Origin: an uncultured Clostridia bacterium
GTDB taxonomy: Bacteria; Bacillota; Clostridia; Christensenellales; Borkfalkiaceae
Assembly (NCBI GenBank): GCA_944328495.1
Contig: CALVHR010000003.1
Span: 41,550 to 105,549, forward strand
Reading direction: 5' to 3'
DNA: 64,000 nt
Made by a program: the position numbers and the translations under genes
The notes under the pieces: generated by a model
The model's input: the letters and a program-made list of their open reading frames with translations, nothing else
What the model was told of the DNA's origin: nothing
Databases searched by the model: none
Part shown: positions 35,298 to 44,452 of the stretch, piece by piece
Layout of the letters: every line of letters begins with the position of its first letter
Position numbering within the stretch: the first letter of the stretch is position 1

Positions 35298-36905
35298 ATG
35301 AAACACTTACCCGAAAATTGTTCGATGTACCAAGCGATCCTCTGCAATATTTCCGACAGCACCGTGGACACCGCGATCTCTTTTTACGGAAAAAAGTATT
35401 CGTTTGCGCGGGTATATCGGATGATCGACGTGCTTGCGGATAATCTTGCCGCCGAATTTTCGGTGGGGAAAGGGGACACGGTGACGCTGTGCATGCCGAA
35501 TTCGCCGGCGGCTTTGCTGTGTTTTTATGCGGCGAACAAGCTGGGGGCGGCGGTCAATCTTGTGCATCCGTTTATACCGCCCGAGAAGCTGAAAGAGAGT
35601 GTGGAACGCACGTCGAGCAAGCTGGTGCTCGTATATGATCTGTATAAGTGCGGGAAATATGATTTCGGAGTCCCGACGCTGGTCAGTGACAGTGCCCGCT
35701 ACATGGCTGCGCCCGCGAGGGCGTATTACCGACTCACGAAGAAGAGAACGGCGTTCGGAGAAGGATTTGAAAAGTATCTGAAAAACCGTAAAAATCCGCA
35801 TGTTTCTTGCGCCGAATTCGGGGAAAACGAAGCTGCGGTATATCTTGCGAGCGGCGGAACGACGGGCGAGCCCAAGATCATCGTGCACAACAACCGTGTA
35901 TTCAACGTGCTTTGCGCAAAAGCGGAAGAATTTCTCAGCGAGCCTGTTGAAAATTATTCGGCGCTGTACAATGTTCTGCCGATTTTTCATGGTTTCGGCT
36001 TATGTATCAACATGCACATGTGCATGCTGATGCGGCGCACGAACATCATGTGCATACAGTTCAACGCAAAGAGGAGCGCAAAACAGATCGTCAAGGAAAA
36101 GGCAAACATTCTGACGGGCGTTCCGACGATGTTTTTAAAGCTTTTGGGTGAAAAATCGTTTACGGATGCCGATCTGTCGAACATCAAAGATGTGTATGTG
36201 GGCGGAGACAGCGTTCCGCAGCAGCTGATCGAAGATTTCAATGCGGCGCTTGAACGGGCGGGGAGCAGCGCGCGTATGTATGTCGGATACGGTTTGACGG
36301 AAACGGTGACCGTCTGCCTCGTGAATACGCTTGCGCATCACCGCGAAAACTCCATCGGCTATCCGCTTTCCAATACTTACGTCAAAATAGTCAAGGAGGG
36401 GAAAGAACAGCCGGCGGGCGAAGTCGGCGAGATCTATTTGGATACCGACCAGTTTATGATCGGATACCTCCATGAAAAATATTCCCCGTTCGAAGAGATC
36501 GGCGGCCGCAAGTGGCTGAAAACGGGAGACTACGGCTGGCTGGACGAGGACGGTTTCCTGTATTTCAAACAGCGCATCAAAAATATGATCAAAGTGAGCG
36601 GCGTGCCCGTGTATCCTTCGGAGATCGAAGAAACGGCGCGCGAAGCTTCGGGTGTGCGCAAGGTATGCGCCGTCGGAATTCCCGATGCCGTGAAAGGGCA
36701 GGTCGTGCGTTTGTTTGTCGAATGCAGGGAGGGGACCGATCGGGCGGCGTGCGAAAAGGAAATATTCGATGTGTGCCGACGGAAACTCATTTCCTATGCC
36801 GTACCCAAAGAAATCGTATTTGAGGACAGGCTTCCCGTCAATCTGATCGGAAAGATCGACCGCAAAGCGCTCGAAGAGCGCGGTGCGGGGCAGGAAAAGG
36901 CATAA
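35298..36905 (+). CDS. Acyl-CoA synthetase (AMP-forming), AMP-binding family
   Basis: 535 residues. The adenylation signature is YLASGGTTGEPKIIVHN; later core motifs are YVGYGLTETVTVCLVN, KTGDYGWLDEDGFLYFKQR and the C-terminal catalytic-Lys region NLIGKIDRKALEE. The enzyme makes an acyl-AMP and then usually an acyl-CoA; chain length is not readable. AAGGAAG lies before the ATG. The neighbour upstream is a membrane acyltransferase-like protein, so the pair could supply and use an activated acyl group (inference). Confidence 0.87.
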   Translation: MKHLPENCSMYQAILCNISDSTVDTAISFYGKKYSFARVYRMIDVLADNLAAEFSVGKGDTVTLCMPNSPAALLCFYAANKLGAAVNLVHPFIPPEKLKESVERTSSKLVLVYDLYKCGKYDFGVPTLVSDSARYMAAPARAYYRLTKKRTAFGEGFEKYLKNRKNPHVSCAEFGENEAAVYLASGGTTGEPKIIVHNNRVFNVLCAKAEEFLSEPVENYSALYNVLPIFHGFGLCINMHMCMLMRRTNIMCIQFNAKRSAKQIVKEKANILTGVPTMFLKLLGEKSFTDADLSNIKDVYVGGDSVPQQLIEDFNAALERAGSSARMYVGYGLTETVTVCLVNTLAHHRENSIGYPLSNTYVKIVKEGKEQPAGEVGEIYLDTDQFMIGYLHEKYSPFEEIGGRKWLKTGDYGWLDEDGFLYFKQRIKNMIKVSGVPVYPSEIEETAREASGVRKVCAVGIPDAVKGQVVRLFVECREGTDRAACEKEIFDVCRRKLISYAVPKEIVFEDRLPVNLIGKIDRKALEERGAGQEKA

Positions 36906-36907
36906 CA

Positions 36908-36939
36908 GAACGGCGCACGGCGAAAGCCGTGCGCCCGTT
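36908..36939 (+). terminator. Hairpin after the acyl-CoA synthetase gene
   Basis: GCGCACGGC-GAAA-GCCGTGCGC, extended by GAACG / CGTTC with a bulge. No T-run follows, so it may stabilise the 3' end rather than terminate. Confidence 0.45.
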
Positions 36940-37014
36940 CGGACATAAGATGCACAATGTAATAAATCGGCATGACATTTTTTTTGGAATCGGATATTTT
37001 TTGCGTTCATACGA

Positions 37015-37044
37015 TTGCGTTTGTTATCAACTTGTGATAAAATA
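37015..37044 (+). promoter_or_regulatory. Probable promoter of the NCS2 permease
   Basis: TTGCGT (37015-37020) and TAAAAT (37039-37044), spacer 18 bp, about 130 bp before the gene. Confidence 0.5.
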
Positions 37045-37059
37045 AAGATAACGATATGA

Positions 37060-37101
37060 GGACAAGGCGCCTTGTCCTTTTTTCCGTTTCGGAAAAAAGG
37101 A
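37060..37101 (+). promoter_or_regulatory. Attenuator-like leader before the NCS2 permease
   Basis: A perfect 20-base dyad AGGACAAGGCGCCTTGTCCT (37060-37079) followed by five T looks like an intrinsic terminator. Its 3' arm and T-run (TCCTTTTTCCG, 37076-37086) can instead pair with CGGAAAAAAGGA (37090-37101). The two structures exclude each other, as in an attenuator. No known purine-riboswitch core is visible, so the signal is unknown. Confidence 0.45.
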
Positions 37102-37173
37102 GGGGGGATTTGCCCGTAACGGAAGAAAATATCCGTGTTTGCGGATAAATAAAAACACTTTTGGAGGTTTCAG

Positions 37174-38682
37174 ATGGTTGAAAATCAGAATACCGAAGAA
37201 CCGAAGATCGAAGAGGTGCAGACCGAAGCGGTCGGAGGCGAAGCGGTAGCGGAAACCAAGTACACTGGTTTCCTGGGCAAGGTCGACAACTACTTCGGTA
37301 TCACGAAGATGAAGTCGAACTTCAAGACCGAGATGCTGGCAGGCCTTACGACGTTCATGACGATGGTCTACATCCTCATGGTCAACGCGGGAATGTTTGC
37401 CGAGTTGGGCGTTGTTTCTTACGGTGCAATGTACATCGTTACGGCGCTTTCGGCGATCGTCGGCACGCTTTTGATGGCGTTCCTGGCGAAGATCCCGTTT
37501 GCGCAGGCACCCGGCATGGGACTGAACGCATTCTTTGTGTATACGATCTGCTTTACGATGGGATACACATATGCGCAGGCTCTGTTGATCGTACTTTGTT
37601 CAGGTATTCTGTTCCTGACCCTGACGATTGTCGGCGCGCGCGAAGCGATCGTGCGCTCGGTACCGAAGGCGATCCGCATTGCGATCCCTGCGGGTATCGG
37701 TCTCTTCATTGCATTTGTCGGCATGCAGAATGCGGGCATCGTTGTGGACAGCTCCACGTTGGTCGGTTTGGTTTCTTTCAACCTTCTTGCCTTTACTTCT
37801 TCCGGAGCGGCAATGATCAGTGCGCTCGTTGCATTCCTTTCGCTGATCATGATCGCCATTTTCTCCAAGCTCCGCGTAAAAGCGGCGATGGTGCTCGGCA
37901 TCATCGGCAGCGCGATTCTGTATTACATCTTCTGTGCGATCGGCCTTGCGGCGGGTTCGGAAAGCTGCAAAGCGGTGTTCGATGCGATCACTTTCTCCAA
38001 CCCCATCGATGCGTTCCGCGATTTCGGCACGCAGGCGGTCGGTCAGGTATTTATCAACGGATTCAAAGATATCGCAAGCGATAAGATCTTCGATTTCATC
38101 GCGGCATTGATCGCGTTTGCGATGGTGGATATGTTCGATACGATCGGTACGCTCATGGGCACCTGCCAGGCGGCGGGCAAAGAGAGCGGCCTCATCGATG
38201 AAACGGGCGAAGTGAAAAACATCCAGAGAGCGCTCCTTTGCGACTCCATCGCGACCTGCACGGGTGCGATTTTGGGTACTTCCACGGTTACTACGTTCGT
38301 TGAATCTTCCGCAGGCGTTGCGGAAGGCGGCAGGACGGGTCTTACCTCCCTTGTCGTGGCGGTTCTGTTTGCGGTCGCAATGTTCCTCAGCCCGATCGCT
38401 GCGCTTGTTCCTTCCTGCGCAACGGCGGGTGCATTGATGTACGTCGGCGTTCTGATGATGCGCAACGTTACGGATATCGATTGGAAAGATCCTGCGGCTG
38501 CGGTTCCTGCATTCCTCACGATCTCGGTGATGAGCTTCACCTATTCCATCTCCTACGGTATCGCTGCGGGCTTTATTTCCTACACGATCATCAAGCTTTG
38601 CACGGGCAAAGTCAAAGACATCAGCCCGGTCACGGCAATCCTTTCTTTGGTGTTCCTGTTCACGTTCCTGTTCACGCACTGA
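37174..38682 (+). CDS. NCS2/AzgA-type purine permease
   Basis: 502 residues, TTGGAGG upstream. A hydrophilic, acidic N-terminal tail of about 40 residues precedes the AzgA-like core: TEMLAGLTTFMTMVYILMVN, PFAQAPGMGLNAFFVYT, and FDTIGTLMGTCQAAG plus the SSAGVAEGGRTGLTS loop of the guanine/hypoxanthine (PbuG/PbuO) group. About 12-14 membrane segments. It imports hypoxanthine, guanine or adenine with a proton. Codons here end in C more often (TTC, ATC, GTC) than in neighbours, a sign of high expression or different origin. Confidence 0.88.
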   Translation: MVENQNTEEPKIEEVQTEAVGGEAVAETKYTGFLGKVDNYFGITKMKSNFKTEMLAGLTTFMTMVYILMVNAGMFAELGVVSYGAMYIVTALSAIVGTLLMAFLAKIPFAQAPGMGLNAFFVYTICFTMGYTYAQALLIVLCSGILFLTLTIVGAREAIVRSVPKAIRIAIPAGIGLFIAFVGMQNAGIVVDSSTLVGLVSFNLLAFTSSGAAMISALVAFLSLIMIAIFSKLRVKAAMVLGIIGSAILYYIFCAIGLAAGSESCKAVFDAITFSNPIDAFRDFGTQAVGQVFINGFKDIASDKIFDFIAALIAFAMVDMFDTIGTLMGTCQAAGKESGLIDETGEVKNIQRALLCDSIATCTGAILGTSTVTTFVESSAGVAEGGRTGLTSLVVAVLFAVAMFLSPIAALVPSCATAGALMYVGVLMMRNVTDIDWKDPAAAVPAFLTISVMSFTYSISYGIAAGFISYTIIKLCTGKVKDISPVTAILSLVFLFTFLFTH

Positions 38683-38727
38683 GAAAAGGGTTGTACACCG
38701 CGTACAGCGGGAGAGAAAAGCAAACAA

Positions 38728-38754
38728 AGAGCCGGGCATTTGCCCGGCTCTTTT
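38728..38754 (+). terminator. Terminator after the NCS2 permease
   Basis: AGAGCCGGGCA / TGCCCGGCTCT with a 2-base centre and TTTT; its tail abuts the mnmA -35 box. Confidence 0.85.
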
Positions 38755-38756
38755 AA

Positions 38757-39891
<1,135 letters not shown>

Positions 39892-39897
39892 TAATGT

Positions 39898-39943
39898 TTA
39901 AAACAAAATCGGAATGCCGTTCGGCATTCCGATTTTGTTTTAA
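39898..39943. terminator. Bidirectional terminator between mnmA and the ABC permease
   Basis: Two 20-base arms (AAAACAAAATCGGAATGCCG and its complement) with a 2-base centre; T-rich in both directions. Confidence 0.9.
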
Positions 39944-39946
39944 AAG

Positions 39947-41521
39947 TCAGACATATAATTTTGCGTTATTGAAAGAACAAAATATTGCAACGGTAAGGAC
40001 AAGTGCGATTGCATCCATAGCCAATATGGGCCATAGGCCGAAAAAAGCGGCGAGTGCGGCGGCTGCGATACCGACGATCATGCTTGCAAAAACAACGATG
40101 ATCAGCGGTACGCTGTTTTTTACTGCCTGTGTTTCGTTTGTCCAATCGTATTTCGGAAACTTATAATTTAAGAATATTCCGCCCAGCGCCGTAAAAGCGG
40201 AAAAGATGAGTGCCGTAGCGAACGCGAGGATAAATAGAACCGCGTCAGCCTGCATTTTGATACAAAAGAGTACCGAAAAGAGAAGTCCGCTGATACAGTT
40301 GATGACAAAAGTGGGGACGGCTTTGGAGAGCAAAATACTTTTTGCGGAGACGGGCATGGCAAAAAGCAGACCGCGTGAGCTTCCTTCCAAAGAAAGTGCG
40401 GCGCAAGAAGGGCATGACATTCCGATAAAGAGTGCCATGGCTCCCACGCCGATATAGCCGAAAGTACGGGAGATTTCCTGTATTTGTTCGGTAGGGATCC
40501 CGAGATCATTAAGATCGAAAAACAGCAGTGCGAACGCTGCGATCACGAGCAGTATGGACCCGGTAATGCCGTTGAGAAGGTACGCAGGACTGGAAAAGAG
40601 CCGTTTGAATTCTTTTTTAACAAGAGCGGCAAAAGGCTTGGTTTGTCGGATATCTTTTGATTTGTAAGCGCGGCGCGCTCCGCGATTACGCAGGGCGGTA
40701 TTGATCTTTTCGTAAAAGACAGAGATGAGTAAAACGAAAAGTATTCCGGCCGCGAGAGAGATTGCTGTAAAGACAAAGATGCCCCAAACAATTCCTTCTT
40801 CCAAAGTCATCTGTACGAATATGGCGGGCAAGTAAATTTTGCGCACGAGCATTGTGTAGAGAGCGCCCATGTCTGCGCCTGTTTCGGAATTTGCTGAAAA
40901 GGAAAAAGAAAAACTCAGGGCCATTATGCCGACAAAGAGGATAATGGCGAAGATGCTTTGGATCAGGTTTTTGTAGCGCATGCCTGCGGTGAGCGCTGAA
41001 AGAGCGGCGCTGAGGGAGGCTCCGACGGCGATGGGCAGGACAGGACAGACAAAGACTGCGAGGATGATCGCCCCCAATTTCCACAGGATGAACCCGTTGT
41101 AGGCGAATTGCACGACGGTTGCCGGCACTGCGACGATCAGTACGAATGCGAGGTTGACGAGGTACGAGCTGAGCATGCGAGAGAACACGACTTCGCGTTT
41201 GGAAACGGGGAGTGCAGCAACGATATCGTAATCCTTGGTGCCGAATAACATTGCGCCGCCTTGAAACAGAGTAAAAATGAATACAATGAGGGAGGAAAGA
41301 GAAACGATCATTGCGGGCAATTTATCGCCCAGCCCCTGCGAGCAAAAAGCGAGCGCCATGAGCACGACGTAAAAGAGGAAAATAAGGCCGACAAAACTTA
41401 GCAAAATAATTGCGCCGGTTGTTTTGCGTTTTTCTTTGGGATCGTCTGATTTACGCGCTTTATTGATATTTAAGAGACCGATCAGCTGGACTTTAAGCAG
41501 TAATTTCCATTTAGCGGGCAT
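39947..41521 (-). CDS. ABC transporter permease (ABC-2 type)
   Basis: 524 residues, about twelve membrane segments in two sets of six separated by a basic linker (YKSKDIRQTKPFAALVKKEFKRL, quoted in part: KPFAALVKKEFKRLF). The N-terminus and the ALPVSKREVVFSRMLSSYLV segment resemble Clostridial/Bacillus ABC exporter permeases of the YthQ/SkfF kind. Its start overlaps the ATPase gene by 11 bases, so the two form one exporter. Substrate unknown; bacteriocin, lipid or drug export are options. Confidence 0.8.
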   Translation of the reverse strand: MPAKWKLLLKVQLIGLLNINKARKSDDPKEKRKTTGAIILLSFVGLIFLFYVVLMALAFCSQGLGDKLPAMIVSLSSLIVFIFTLFQGGAMLFGTKDYDIVAALPVSKREVVFSRMLSSYLVNLAFVLIVAVPATVVQFAYNGFILWKLGAIILAVFVCPVLPIAVGASLSAALSALTAGMRYKNLIQSIFAIILFVGIMALSFSFSFSANSETGADMGALYTMLVRKIYLPAIFVQMTLEEGIVWGIFVFTAISLAAGILFVLLISVFYEKINTALRNRGARRAYKSKDIRQTKPFAALVKKEFKRLFSSPAYLLNGITGSILLVIAAFALLFFDLNDLGIPTEQIQEISRTFGYIGVGAMALFIGMSCPSCAALSLEGSSRGLLFAMPVSAKSILLSKAVPTFVINCISGLLFSVLFCIKMQADAVLFILAFATALIFSAFTALGGIFLNYKFPKYDWTNETQAVKNSVPLIIVVFASMIVGIAAAALAAFFGLWPILAMDAIALVLTVAIFCSFNNAKLYV

Positions 41522-42242
41522 CGTTTTCCAAAACCTCCATGAAAACGTCTTCGAGGCTTGTATCGCCGCGCACGTCGTCGATATTTCCGCTCGCGATCAG
41601 TTTGCCGCCCTTGATGATGGCGATCTTATTGCACAATTTTTCGGCGACGTCGAGAACGTGTGTCGAAAAGAAGATTGCAGAACCTGCGTCGCACATTTCG
41701 CGGAATACCTGTTTGAGCTTGAAAGCGGCTTCGGGATCGAGGCCGACAAAGGGTTCGTCGAGCACGATGAGTTTGGGTGCGTGCATGAGCGCGCCGATGA
41801 GCGCTAATTTTTGTTTCATACCGTGTGAGTAAGCGCTGACAAGCGATCCGAGATCTCCCGAAATGCGGAACATATCGGCGTATTTGGCAATGCGTTCCTG
41901 GCGCACTGTTTTTTCCACGCCGTACATATCGCCTAAAAAATTAAGATATTGAATCCCTGTGAGGAATTCGTAGAGGTCGGGGTTGTCGGGGATGTAGGCG
42001 GTGACGGATTTGCAGAGGACGGGGTCGTCTTTGACGGAGATCCCGTCAATGAGGATGTCGCCCGCGTCAAAGCCGAGGATTCCTGTGACGGCGCGCAGGG
42101 TCGTCGTTTTTCCTGCGCCGTTCTGACCGATAAAGCCGTAAATATCTCCCGCGCAGACGTCGAGAGAAAGGTCGTCCACGGCAACTTTGTTTTTCCCGTA
42201 TACTTTTCGAAGGTGCCTGATTTCCAGAATTTTCTTTTCCAT
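41511..42242 (-). CDS. ABC transporter ATP-binding protein
   Basis: 243 residues. Walker A GQNGAGKTTT, signature-like YSHGMKQKLALIGAL, Walker B LIVLDEPFVGLDP and the H-loop FFSTHVLDVAEKLC are intact. AAGGAG precedes the ATG. It powers the permease encoded immediately downstream (39947-41521). Confidence 0.9.
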   Translation of the reverse strand: MEKKILEIRHLRKVYGKNKVAVDDLSLDVCAGDIYGFIGQNGAGKTTTLRAVTGILGFDAGDILIDGISVKDDPVLCKSVTAYIPDNPDLYEFLTGIQYLNFLGDMYGVEKTVRQERIAKYADMFRISGDLGSLVSAYSHGMKQKLALIGALMHAPKLIVLDEPFVGLDPEAAFKLKQVFREMCDAGSAIFFSTHVLDVAEKLCNKIAIIKGGKLIASGNIDDVRGDTSLEDVFMEVLENDAR

Positions 42243-42331
42243 GATTTCTCCTTAGGCAAAGCGCCTTGCCAATATCATACCATGTGACGCGCGCAGGTGT
42301 CAACGATTTGTACAAAATTGCGCCCGATCGA

Positions 42332-42360
42332 TTGCGGAACAGGTAAAAATATAGTATACT
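42332..42360 (+). promoter_or_regulatory. Promoter of the aldo/keto reductase operon
   Basis: TTGCGG (42332-42337) and TATACT (42355-42360), 17-bp spacer, 30 bp before the ATG. Confidence 0.7.
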
Positions 42361-42389
42361 ATAAAAAAACGAATTCGGGAGGCAATACG

Positions 42390-43304
42390 ATGCAATATAC
42401 AAACGTCGGCGCATTGCGCCTTCCTGCCGTTGCGGTAGGATGTATGGGGCTGAACAAGCTGGATGCAAAAGGAGCGGAGAACTTTCTTTCGGCGGCATTG
42501 GGGGAGGGACTGAACTTCTTCGATCACGCTGATATTTACGGAAAAGGGGAATGCGAAAGTGTATTCGGCGAGGCATTTTCTGCGCTGGGTGTGGCGCGCG
42601 ATAAAGTATATTTGCAATCCAAGTGCGGCATAATTTCGGGCAAGATGTATGATTTTTCCGAAAAACATATTCTGGAAGCGGTCGACGGGTCGTTGGCGCG
42701 GTTGCGTACCGACTATTTGGACATTTTGCTCTTGCATCGTCCCGACGCGCTTATGGAGCCGGAGGAAGTGGCGTCGGCGTTTTCGAAGCTGAAAAAGTCG
42801 GGGAAAGTACGTTCGTTCGGGGTGTCGAACATGCATCCTTACCAAATCGAACTTTTAAAAAGTTGTACGGATGAACCCATTGTTGCCGATCAGCTTCAAT
42901 TTTCGCCCGCGCATGCGGGGATGATCGCGTGCGGGTTTGAGGTGAACATGCTCACGGACGGAGCGATCGGGCGAGACGGATACATCCTCGAATACTGCCG
43001 CTTGCACGGGATCGCCGTGCAGGCATGGTCTCCGTTCCGCTTCGGTTTTTTTGACGGAGTATTTTTGGGGAATGAAAAATATGCAGAGCTCAACGAAGTG
43101 CTGGGGCGTCTTGCCGAAAAATACGGCGTCGAACCTGCGGGGATCGTGACGGCTTGGATATTGCGGCATCCGGCAAAGACGCAGGTGGTGACGGGAACGA
43201 CAAGCGTAAAACACCTTCTCGAAGCGGCGCAAGGGGCGAAGATCACGCTTACGCGCGAAGAATGGTATGAGATATACAAATCGGCGGGGCATATTCTGCC
43301 GTAA
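42390..43304 (+). CDS. Aldo/keto reductase
   Basis: 304 residues from the ATG at 42390 (GGGAGG upstream). The catalytic tetrad is visible as Asp and Tyr in FFDHADIYGKGECE, Lys in YLQSKCGI and His in LLLHRPDALM. The C-terminal NADPH-binding block is ILRHPAKTQVVTGTTSVKHL. It resembles the YdhF-like subgroup of cytoplasmic reductases acting on carbonyls of uncertain identity. Followed after 12 bp by rdgB in the same operon. Confidence 0.88.
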   Translation: MQYTNVGALRLPAVAVGCMGLNKLDAKGAENFLSAALGEGLNFFDHADIYGKGECESVFGEAFSALGVARDKVYLQSKCGIISGKMYDFSEKHILEAVDGSLARLRTDYLDILLLHRPDALMEPEEVASAFSKLKKSGKVRSFGVSNMHPYQIELLKSCTDEPIVADQLQFSPAHAGMIACGFEVNMLTDGAIGRDGYILEYCRLHGIAVQAWSPFRFGFFDGVFLGNEKYAELNEVLGRLAEKYGVEPAGIVTAWILRHPAKTQVVTGTTSVKHLLEAAQGAKITLTREEWYEIYKSAGHILP

Positions 43305-43316
43305 AGAGAGGAAAGA

Positions 43317-43907
43317 ATGAACAGGATCGTGGTAGCGAGCGGCAACAAAGCCAAGTTGCGCGAGATCGGGGAAATTTTCAAAGGCTATGACGTGGTATCC
43401 ATGCAGGACGCGGGATTTACGGGCGAGATCGACGAGACGGGAGAGACATTTGAAGAAAACGCTCTCATCAAGGCGCGCGCCGTGCATGAAAAGCTGCATT
43501 GCGCAGCGCTTGCGGACGATTCGGGCCTGTGCGTGGATTATCTCGGTGGTGCGCCCGGCGTACACAGCGCCCGTTTTTGCGGCCGTCACGGCGACGACGG
43601 CGCAAACAATCGGCTGTTGCTTCAAAAACTCGAAGGCGTGCCGACCGAAAAGCGTACCGCATACTTTGAAAGCTGTGTTGCGCTCATTACGGAAGACGGG
43701 GAAGAAATAACGGCATCGGGCAGGACGTACGGCCGCATTTTGGAAGAGGCACAGGGATGCGGCGGGTTTGGTTACGATCCGCTCTTTTTCAGCGATGAAC
43801 TGCAAAAGAGCTTCGGGCTTGCCGCGGCGCAGGAAAAGAATGCGGTTTCGCATCGCGGCAAGGCGCTTGCAGCGCTTGCGGAAAAATTGCGGGAGCGCGG
43901 GCTGTGA
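43317..43907 (+). CDS. rdgB: XTP/dITP diphosphatase (RdgB/HAM1)
   Basis: 196 residues, the standard length. Substrate motif SGNKAKLREI at the N-terminus, metal/substrate region ADDSGLCVDYLGGAPGVHSARF, GFGYDPLFF, and SHRGKALAAL near the end. It cleaves deaminated purine NTPs (ITP, XTP, dITP) to monophosphates and PPi. GAGGAAAG precedes the ATG. Its stop overlaps the start of the phosphodiesterase gene by four bases. Confidence 0.95.
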   Translation: MNRIVVASGNKAKLREIGEIFKGYDVVSMQDAGFTGEIDETGETFEENALIKARAVHEKLHCAALADDSGLCVDYLGGAPGVHSARFCGRHGDDGANNRLLLQKLEGVPTEKRTAYFESCVALITEDGEEITASGRTYGRILEEAQGCGGFGYDPLFFSDELQKSFGLAAAQEKNAVSHRGKALAALAEKLRERGL

Positions 43908-44371
43908 AGACGTTTGTGATTTTGTCGGATACGCATCGAAACACGGCGCCTCTGCAAAAGATAGCGACTGTGCTTTCCGAATGTGATTTTATAATTCATC
44001 TCGGCGACATGGCATCCGATGCGCGCGAACTGATGCGCGAATATCCCGAAAAGACCTATGTCCTTGCAGGGAACAACGATTTTTGGGGCGGGGAAAGCGA
44101 GATCGTGCTGGATGCGGAAGAGCGCCGCATTTTCGCCTGTCACGGACATCGTTACGGCGTAAAGAGCGGGACGGAGCGTCTGGTTGCGGCGGCGAAGGAG
44201 CATATGTGTGACATCGCCCTGTTCGGGCATACACATGAAGCGTTTGTCGGCGAAGAAGACGGTGTTCTGCTCGTCAATCCCGGATGCATGACCCGTTATT
44301 CGCCGCGCTGGTCCTATTGTTATCTTGTGATCAGCGGTAAAAAAGCGGTTGCCACCATTGTGAATATTTAA
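43904..44371 (+). CDS. YfcE/MJ0936-type metallophosphoesterase
   Basis: 155 residues from a GTG that overlaps the rdgB stop (GTGA). Metal-binding motifs in order: SDTHRN, HLGDM, AGNNDFW, CHGH and GHTHEAF, then VNPGCMTRYS. Small phosphodiesterases of this group hydrolyse model phosphodiesters and some cyclic nucleotides; the physiological substrate is unknown. The rdgB-yfcE-type pairing is common in Firmicutes. Confidence 0.9.
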   Translation: MKTFVILSDTHRNTAPLQKIATVLSECDFIIHLGDMASDARELMREYPEKTYVLAGNNDFWGGESEIVLDAEERRIFACHGHRYGVKSGTERLVAAAKEHMCDIALFGHTHEAFVGEEDGVLLVNPGCMTRYSPRWSYCYLVISGKKAVATIVNI

Positions 44372-44399
44372 GTGCATTGTAGCGGTTGAATGAAGCTAA

Positions 44400-44450
44400 A
44401 AAAGCACAAAAAAAGAACTTGCGCGAAGCAAGTTCTTTTTTTGTGCTTTT
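44400..44450. terminator. Bidirectional terminator
   Basis: AAAAGCACAAAAAAAGAACTTGC and its complement with a GCGAA loop; long A and T runs serve both the phosphodiesterase and the converging MacB-like gene. Confidence 0.9.
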
Positions 44451-44452
44451 GA

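Noticed and set aside
37057-37119. A 20-codon leader peptide before the NCS2 permease
   Set aside because: An ATG frame rich in Arg and Lys overlaps the attenuator, but no Shine-Dalgarno precedes it and its codons have no clear link to purines.
37045-37173. Purine riboswitch before the NCS2 permease
   Set aside because: The three-way-junction core sequences and loop-loop motifs of purine aptamers are absent.
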